A stretch of 64,000 nucleotides of DNA from Kitagawia praeruptora (lineage: Eukaryota; Streptophyta; Magnoliopsida; Apiales; Apiaceae): NCBI GenBank assembly GCA_037693485.1, contig CM075354.1, positions 63,845,501 through 63,909,500 of the forward strand, written 5' to 3'. Below the pieces are notes generated by a model, which was not told the origin of the DNA, did not search any database, and saw only the letters and a program-made list of their open reading frames with translations. Every line of letters starts with the position of its first letter. The stretch's first letter is position 1. Of the stretch, positions 57,501 to 64,000 are shown piece by piece. Made by a program: the position numbers and the translations under genes.

Positions 57501-58109
57501 TTTATTTTAACTTTACTCGTGGAATATAGGAGCTCAAGGAAGTAGATTTTGATTATTATCCTACGTCTTATATTCGTACTAAATCTGAATGGATGTTAGA
57601 AGTTGGTTTGGTATAACTATTTTTGTGGGGTCCTAACTCATGGGAGTAGCCTGAGCTAGTTTTGATTCGATAAAAATACTACTGCTAATTTTTATTAAAA
57701 AAAACCCGAAATTTGAAAAAGAACTAAACTAAACAGAGCCATTGTTTAGATTTTCCACGAGTTCAGCCACATATGAAAGTAGAAACCACTGACTCAGTCT
57801 CAGTGAACACAAAGCTTTTAAATAAATTAAATGTGTCAGTATCTCAAGTATTCTTTTGTTTGAATTATGGACGATATTTTCTGACTTAAGTTAGACAAAA
57901 GGCACAGCACCTATTTGTATACTTATTTATCTTTTTATACTGTTATTTATTAGCTGCTCATTCACATTTCAAATTAAAATCAGATGCTGAAGAACAGCTC
58001 CACAACGATAAAGATCAATTTCCTTCGATACGAACAGTCGAGTCAGTGCAAAAGCACAAGAGACAGTAGTGTAAGTTATGCATCTGCAGCTGCAAAGGTT
58101 GAAGGATGA
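51652..58109 (+). CDS. MEMO1: MEMO1 family protein (8 exons)
   Basis: Exons: 51652-51703, 52795-52879, 52973-53041, 53148-53260, 53418-53529, 53599-53742, 54715-54889, 57984-58109. All junctions are GT-AG and keep phase, giving 876 nt (291 residues plus TGA). The protein starts MEKIRRASHAGSWYSDN and matches MEMO across its length (human MEMO1 has 297). The residues corresponding to the human metal/redox site are conserved: His47 (HAGYSYSGR), His79 (GPSHHYYTP), His188 (SSDFCHWGS) and Cys240 (NTICGRHP). MEMO proteins share the fold of class III non-haem dioxygenases and act as cytosolic copper- or iron-linked redox factors in animals; the plant role is little known. The C-terminus SSVSYASAAAKVEG is typical. 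Intron 7 (3.1 kb) has taken up repeats. No stop, shift or missing residue is seen, so the gene looks functional. Confidence 0.95.
54415..54529. repeat. Compound (GT)n(GA)n microsatellite in MEMO1 intron 6
   Basis: About 70 bp of GT-rich repeat passes directly into about 40 bp of GA. It is likely to vary in length between individuals. Confidence 0.95.
54890..57983 (+). other. MEMO1 intron 7, repeat-laden
   Basis: The donor GTAAGT and acceptor AAAATCAG are intact. The intron holds a ~90-bp tandem duplication (about 56220-56405, CATGGTTTAGACGACCCATT) and diverged GAGTCGAGTCGAAC / GGCTCGTTTATGAAACGAAC sequence related to the element at 3687-4112. No open frame in it is supported as a gene. Confidence 0.7.
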
Positions 58110-58478
58110 ATTTTTGATGAAAAAGTCAGACGCAAATTGGGATCATCAAAATCGAAGTGTTTAATTTCTAATGTTATTCGTCCACTTATCAATGGAATAT
58201 GTCAATGACCATGACTTTCGCAATGGTTAGTTATGTTTATCGTGTAATAATTCTATAATAGATGGTTATTGTTGAATCTGTAATTGACTAGACTATTTCA
58301 CAAGCCTAATGCTTTTCCAGTCATGTTAAACTTAGGGAGTTGTAGTTGCTGGATAGAAATTGGTACTTGTCCGAAAGGGAAAGTTTGCTCGACATAAGAA
58401 GCAGATTACAATAAAGATGTTCCTCTTTAAATCATGATGTAGCGATACCAAACAAAGTACCACTATTATTATGATGTA
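58110..58478 (+). other. MEMO1 3-prime untranslated and flanking DNA
   Basis: AT-rich sequence follows the stop codon. AATAAAG at about 58405 is a possible polyadenylation signal, though its distance is on the long side. Confidence 0.35.
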
Positions 58479-58839
58479 CTAGCTTATATCCCGTGCAAAA
58501 CACGGGTTATTTTTAATTTTTTATAATTTGTGTATAATATAATATAATATTATAATTTTTAATTTTAATATGTATTAGAAGAATTTGAATTTTACATTTT
58601 TGTATATATTAATTTTTAATATTAAATAGAAATTAATATGTTGTTGACGAGAATCGAACATTAGACTTCTGTATATAACAACTTTTAGTATTGTTGTATT
58701 TAACGGTCATAATCTATTTGAGTTGAAGATCTAACGGTTATGATTATGAATGAGGAATAACAAAAAATGAGAGGATAACAAAAAATAGGGGGTTAACCAA
58801 ATTACAAATTATACCCCTTTTGCTTATTATAATATAGCA
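58479..58839 (-). mobile_element. Small non-autonomous Helitron
   Basis: The minus strand ends with hairpin CCCGTGTTTTGCACGGG, a spacer and CTAG (58482-58479) before T. The other end reads GCTATATTATAATAAGCAAA on the minus strand, close to the TCTATA...AATAAGCAAA start of the copy ending at 10308, with the first bases altered. At about 361 bp it has no coding capacity. It shares its interior with 9752-9921. Confidence 0.75.
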
Positions 58840-58929
58840 TAAATTACAGCACCACGACGAACAAATGTTTGGATGAATTAATTAGCAAATTTCCTTAGAA
58901 TATTAGTTTTATTAATAAATATGTTATTA

Positions 58930-60200
58930 CTTTTACTATATCCTTTGTTATAATACCTGAGTTTACCATACGTCAGTTAACCAATAAGAATCGAGAAATT
59001 ATTTTAGGACAAATCAGAACTAATTCCTAAAATTTAGACTTTTCCTTATTTACAATCTCAGCATACCCTTTAACCATGGTTAGTTAACACTTCTAATTTA
59101 AATATAATAATGATTTTATTAAACATATTCATAAATACTTATTTTTAAAATCAAAAAATATTTACTAGAAAATCACAATTTTAATTTGAAATCAATCATG
59201 ATATACCACTATATATTTTTAAGTAAATTTTATAATTAATCATTCATTAATCAACCACTCTTTTAATATAAATCCAGTCACAATCATATTATCATACATT
59301 ATAAATTGATTTTTATAAAATATATTGTACAATTATAATCGATATTAAATAATTATAATCTAACTTAACTAAAAATCTGAAAAAATCTGAAATCAGATTT
59401 TAAATAACTTGGATAAAATCCATACCTTCAAAAATTTTATTTTTTTTATAAGCTCAAAAATATATTTATTCATAATTTGTTAATAAAATTAATTAATAAA
59501 TGCATATAAGCCAAAACTACAAAATCGGATTTGAACAAATTTTAAATAGCTTGGATAAAATCCATATCTTCAAAAACTCGATTTTTTTAAAGGTTAAAAA
59601 ATATATTTAATCACAATTTGTTAATAAAATAATTAATAAATTCATATAAACGAATTTAAATACAATATTGATTTTATTAAACATTTCATAAATACGTATT
59701 TTTTTTAAATCAAAAAATACTTAAGAGAAAATCACAATTTCAATTTGAAATCAATCACGATATTTAAATTAAATTTCATAATTAATCATTTATTAATTAA
59801 CCACTTTTTTTTATATAAAGTCAATCGCAATCATATTATCATATGGTTTTTATAATATATATTGTACAATTATAATCGATATTAAATAATTATAATCTAA
59901 CTTAATTAAAAATCTGAAAAAAATCGAATTTGAAATAACTTGGATAAAATCCATAACTTCAAAAATTTGATTTTTTTATAAGCTCAAAATATATTTATTC
60001 ATAATTTGTTAATAAAATTAATTAATAAATGCATGTAAACCAACACTACAATATCGGATTTGAACAAATTTTAAATAGCTTGGATAAAATCCATATATTC
60101 AAAAATTCAATTTTTTAAAAGGTTTAAAAATATATTTATTCAAAATTTGTTAATAAAATAAATTAATAAATTCATATAAACGAACACTACATATATTTTA
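58930..60200. repeat. Large tandem duplication, about 560-bp unit
   Basis: Blocks TTGATTTTATTAAACAT, AAATCACAATTT, TTGAAATCAATCA, ATAATCGATATTAAATAATT, ACTTGGATAAAATCCATA and TTCATAATTTGTTAATAAAA occur in order from about 59102 and again from about 59656. Each unit has its own internal half-repeat (GCTTGGATAAAATCCATAT). No gene. Confidence 0.8.
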
Positions 60201-61140
60201 ATTATTAAATATACACTATAAGAGTATTATTATTGGTTGGTGAATAAATTAACAATCAAAAAATTAAAATTATTTTAGAGGCAATCAGAATTTACTTCTA
60301 AACTTTAAATCAATCAATCATATACAAAATTTTTATTATTTACCATGCTTATTCTAATTTACTAATTGCGGTTAAATTAAATTTAAAAATAAATATCTTG
60401 ATTTAATAACTTCGCATATCACATGATTTTTAATTTTAAAAAATTTCTACTAACCGTAAATATTATTTTCTATAAATCCACATAACAGTATATTACATAT
60501 GGTTATATATCTTTTAGTTATAAATTGTTTTTGAACATCTTTTATTATAATAAAGGATACCCGAATCTAACATATATTAGTTAACCAATCACAAGATTGT
60601 GAATTATTTTAATATCAGTAAGAATCTATTAAATTTAAATCAATTAAACTTAATGTAACATGTTTCTCTATTGGATCTAGATTCTACGTTTCAGCCAAGA
60701 CTAAACTCAAATTAAGTTACACTCAATAAAAATTAATTTTTTTTTTTCATATCAATTAACTAAACCTAATAACTACTAATTTTTATTTTAACGGTTAACT
60801 AATAAAAAACTTATATAAAATAAAATTCTTACAACCTAAAAAATATAATTATTATATCAATTTAAATATTACAGAAAATCTAAGACGCTTATTCCCTTTT
60901 CCCTATCAAACTTAGCCAACTTTGATAAACTAAGTGTATGCATCAATTCTTCTCCTGGCTAAATCATGTCAAATTCGGTTAAGGTACTACTTTATATCTT
61001 TTTATTATAAGGCATTCTATACTTGGACAGATTATCTTTTTATTAATAGCGGACAAATTAAAAACTAAATATATAATTTTCCGCGGACATGCAATTTTTT
61101 TTTTAATCCAGACCGTTGGATTAAGGATCCAACGGCTTGG
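60201..61140. other. AT-rich repeat debris
   Basis: It contains a partial relative of the 29740-30332 units (about 60545-60650). AACCGTTGGATTAAGGATCC (about 61109) is similar to the interior of the MITE near 63400. No gene is recognised. Confidence 0.4.
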
Positions 61141-62484
61141 AAATCAATTGTTACATTATGTATTTACTTTTGATGTTACCCTATTTACATAACTTGGATA
61201 CATAGTAATATTTCATATAACTGTTATATTTTTTCTATTCGCGTATTTCATTTCATTTCGTGTACACGAAAAAATTTGTGTAATTTAGTGTCATTTTGTG
61301 TTCTAATATTGGGTACACGATTTAATATCATGTCATTTTCGTTCAAGACCCTAAAGTACATGACATGAATGTACAAAACGATTTGTCAGGCCTACATAAG
61401 TTATTTGTTCTTATATATGTAGGAAAAATATACTCAATGTTCAAGGAAAATGAATTTTATGTTATTTAAACCAAAATCTGAATAACAAGGACACATATAT
61501 AACAATGTGATTATGTGTTTATATATTACACACTTGATTTCAATTTTATGAACAGTAGCTTATTTTCACAAGTTAGTCAACTTAAAAAAAGATAGATGAT
61601 ACTCATTTCCATATGTCTTATTTTAAGAATAAAAGAAAACTAAAATTTATTATTTCATGTTTTACTAGAAAAGAATAAAAAAACCAAAATTCAAACTTCC
61701 AAACTGAAAATGCACATTTTAAGTTGTCTTTACAAATAAGATAAGGACAATAACCATAAAATTTAACAATTATATGTTACTTCCAAGAGCGCGATATATT
61801 GAATTTGTTTGGTTAGTTGATAATTTTTTTTATAGTAAATGAATTTATTAATAAAAGGATATATAATTTGTAAAATTGATATTGAACAATCACATAGCAA
61901 ACTAGATTAGATGAAAAAATCTATTGTTATAATTATGTTCGTTTCATATATCTTGCACAGTAGATATCATTTCTCATATCGCTGAAACATGCAATCTTTT
62001 TTTGATAGACAGTCTAATGATTTATTGGAGTCGTGAGGATTAAGTTTATACACATTTTTAATATGTAATCGAAAAATTAACCACGACCATACAATATTTT
62101 CAATAAATTAATATGACAAATATTTTAAGTATTCGATATTTAATAAATATACCGAATTCTCAGAATACGGGTGAAAAATTTGTTAACATGATACGTAGAA
62201 ATATTCTCTAACAAAGAGAGAAATAAAATGAAAGCTAAATTTTAAAAGAAACAATAATAAGGGATTTCAAACTTTTCAACGGGGATTGTATTTGTTTTGA
62301 TGATTGGTTCATAATATTAATATTAATTTAATTGGTATGAATTCACATATAAGTAATTTTATACTTCGTTAATTAACATTCCAATAAAATTATTTATTTT
62401 TCTAAATAAAAATTAAAATAATATATTTATATTAATTTATTAATATAATTTATCGATCGGTGCGTAGCACGGGTAGAACGCTAG
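61141..62484 (+). mobile_element. Helitron sister copy without the CACTA insertion
   Basis: The plus strand ends GGTGCGTAGCACGGGTAGAACG and CTAG (62481-62484), followed by T. Its reverse complement matches both flanks of the CACTA at 21574-26199 as continuous sequence (AATTCAATATATCGCGCTCT versus AATCCAATATATCCCATT | CTTTGAG). It is therefore the uninterrupted homologue of 20872-27510. The 5-prime limit is approximate. No Rep/helicase gene. Confidence 0.65.
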
Positions 62485-62798
62485 TTTCAATATTTTTAAC
62501 CTATAAAAGAGACTCATATGATTTTATTATATTTTTCTACATACTTATTTAAAAATAACTATTTTTCATTTTTTTTATTCCATTGATGAAAGAAATAGAG
62601 GGAAAAAGTTAGCAAAAAAATGGAGAAGAATAAATTAAATTAGAGTTAAGATAAATAAAAAAATTATTATTTGAATAAAATTTTGACGCTAATTCTATAA
62701 TTTCGATTCTATCTTGAATTTTAAAATTCAAAATTGAACAATTTTACAGTCTAGAAGAAACTTATGAAGTAATTCTTAATTTAGTAATAATTTAACAA

Positions 62799-63065
62799 TC
62801 ATCATTCAACTGGAACATTCCTGAAAAAAATGATTGCGAATTTTAATATAATAATTCTAAAAAACACATTAATTTTTCACATTTGTGGGAAGTTACATGA
62901 GATGTATAACATGTTCTTTTTCCTCTTTTAGAATCATCATTCAGCTGGAGCCTGGAACATCCCTGGAAAAAATGATTGCTAATTTTAATATATAAATTCT
63001 AAAAACACATTAATTTTTCACATCCGTGGGAAGTTACATGAGATTATAACATGTTCTTTTTCCTT
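62799..63065. repeat. 133-bp tandem duplication
   Basis: ATCATCATTCAACTGG ... CACATTAATTTTTCACAT ... TAACATGTTCTTTTTCC from 62799 repeats from 62932 with small changes and a short insertion (GAGCCTGGAAC). Confidence 0.85.
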
Positions 63066-63337
63066 TTTAGAAAATTTACTAAGTTGATTTAAATTATTTA
63101 ATACACTTTAAATTAATTAAAATATAAATTTTAATATTAAATCCAACTTGCTTATTTATCTTTAGATCTAACTGTCCTCTATTTTTTTCTCGTCTTGTAC
63201 CAAAATTCTGAATAAGATTAGTTAAGCCAAATTTTTTTTTTTACCCTTTTAATTTATATTGATCTTAAAATTTGTATCATTATAATAAAATGTTACAGTA
63301 TATAATTTGAAGTTAGTTACCCGGACTTATGATTATG

Positions 63338-63604
63338 GGAAGCTGGTCCTGACAATTGATTGTCAGGTACCGATTATTTAACAATCCGTTTCTAAACCGT
63401 TGGATCAAGTTGATCCAACGGCCCCCTGAATTATAAAAAAAATTCCCTGTCCGCGAAAAATTTCCACGGAACGTAATTTAATTTTTTTAAAATCTCAGCC
63501 ATTGAATCAACGATTCAACAGCTAAGAAACAATCTGATTCAACGGCTAAGAAACTGATTGTTAAATAACCGATCCCTGACAAACGATTGTTAGGGACCGG
63601 GACC
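63338..63604. mobile_element. Mutator-like MITE
   Basis: The ends are ~50-bp imperfect inverted repeats (TCCTGACAATTGATTGTCAG at the left; TCCCTAACAATCGTTTGTCA on the other strand at the right), followed by GATTATTTAACAATC on both arms. Flanks TGATTATGGG and TGGTTATGGG look like a 10-bp target duplication with one mismatch, which points to the Mutator superfamily. Internal CCGTTGGATC/GATCCAACGG adds a second hairpin. Confidence 0.6.
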
Positions 63605-63930
63605 CATGGTTATGGGCTTATGGGTAACTAAGTTGGGCTAAACTGACTGACGAAAAAAAAGAAGTTGAAATAATGTTTAAAATTTGTACTACAGTATCAC
63701 CAGAATTAGAATTTCTTTTGAAGCAATTTGAAATTAAGGATAGTTTCAAAACTACCCATGTGAACTATTAGATTTTTAAATATATACTACCCATCTTTCT
63801 AAAATTCTAAAAATACCGACCTTGTTTTCAAAATTCCAAAAATACTACCTTCCTCAATTGCAACTTTTGCAACCTCATTTGCAACTTCCAGTTTTCAAAT
63901 TTCTGATTTCATGTTCTGGGGTTCAGATGT
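63605..63930. other. AT-rich sequence next to the window-end palindrome
   Basis: Contains TTCTAAAAATACC-type runs and TTGCAACTTTTGCAACCTCA. Possibly the left arm of a larger inverted-repeat element that continues beyond the window. Confidence 0.35.
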
Positions 63931-64000
63931 CATTTCCGACCTCTTTTTTGGACTCTGATATATATAAATATATCAGAGTCCAAAAAAGAGGTCGAAAATG
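63931..64000. repeat. Near-perfect 70-bp palindrome at the window edge
   Basis: Bases 63931-63965 pair with 64000-63966 at 33 of 35 positions (mismatches at 63936/63995 and 63964/63967). The arm contains CGACCTCTTTTTTGGACTCT. The symmetry runs to the last base, so it may extend further. Confidence 0.95.

Overview
This is nuclear DNA from a flowering plant, most likely a eudicot. It is AT-rich, has spliced genes with GT-AG introns, and is packed with nested plant transposable elements. I cannot name the species. I recognise one ordinary host gene in the window: a MEMO1-family gene on the plus strand (51652-58109, eight exons, 291 residues), whose exons all join in phase. Nearly everything else is mobile DNA or its debris.

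Layout. 1-3400: a long LTR-like repeat. 3687-4112: a GAGCCGAGC-rich inverted-repeat element. 4470-6209: a short copia-type element with two LTRs and no pol. 6867-8398: an antisense Ty1/copia relic, cut by the terminus of a CACTA element at 8399. That CACTA contains a Helitron-derived foldback (9053-10308) and an antisense Ulp1-like peptidase gene. The gene's exons are split between 17821-17074 and 11097-10808 by about 6 kb of Helitron and tandem-repeat DNA ending at a CTAG Helitron terminus (16981). 18187-19360: another copia relic with a 311-bp duplication. 19418-20310: two MITEs inside TA repeats, one full of CACGTG motifs. 20872-27510: a Helitron copy split by a complete 4.6-kb CACTA (21574-26199, TSD ATT) that carries a captured HSP70-14/15-like fragment. 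27600-31330: duplicated AT-rich repeats.

31330-38590: a minus-strand copy of the long LTR-like repeat, interrupted by a complete Mutator-like element (33077-37703, 138-bp inverted repeats, 10-bp TSD). This element has a GRF-zinc-finger gene and a MuDRA-like N-terminal fragment in convergent orientation, and hosts a 2-kb copia element encoding only GAG and protease (33973-36038, TSD GTAAA). 40383-49784: a Tat/Retand-type Ty3 retrotransposon on the minus strand (identical 5-bp TSD CAATC, LTRs differing at about 10 of 518 sites). Its pol is deleted and frameshifted, and it has an antisense accessory gene with its own TATA box and intron. 50405-51410: two inverted-repeat MITEs and a tRNA-derived SINE directly upstream of MEMO1. 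After MEMO1: a small Helitron (58479-58839), large tandem duplications, the empty-site sister (about 61141-62484) of the split Helitron, a further MITE, and a near-perfect 70-bp palindrome at the window edge.

The genes do not form a pathway. The main interest lies in the nesting order, the gene capture by CACTA and Mutator-like elements, and the convergent and antisense genes inside transposons. All calls come from reading motifs, reading frames, splice sites and target-site duplications by eye. No database search was run.
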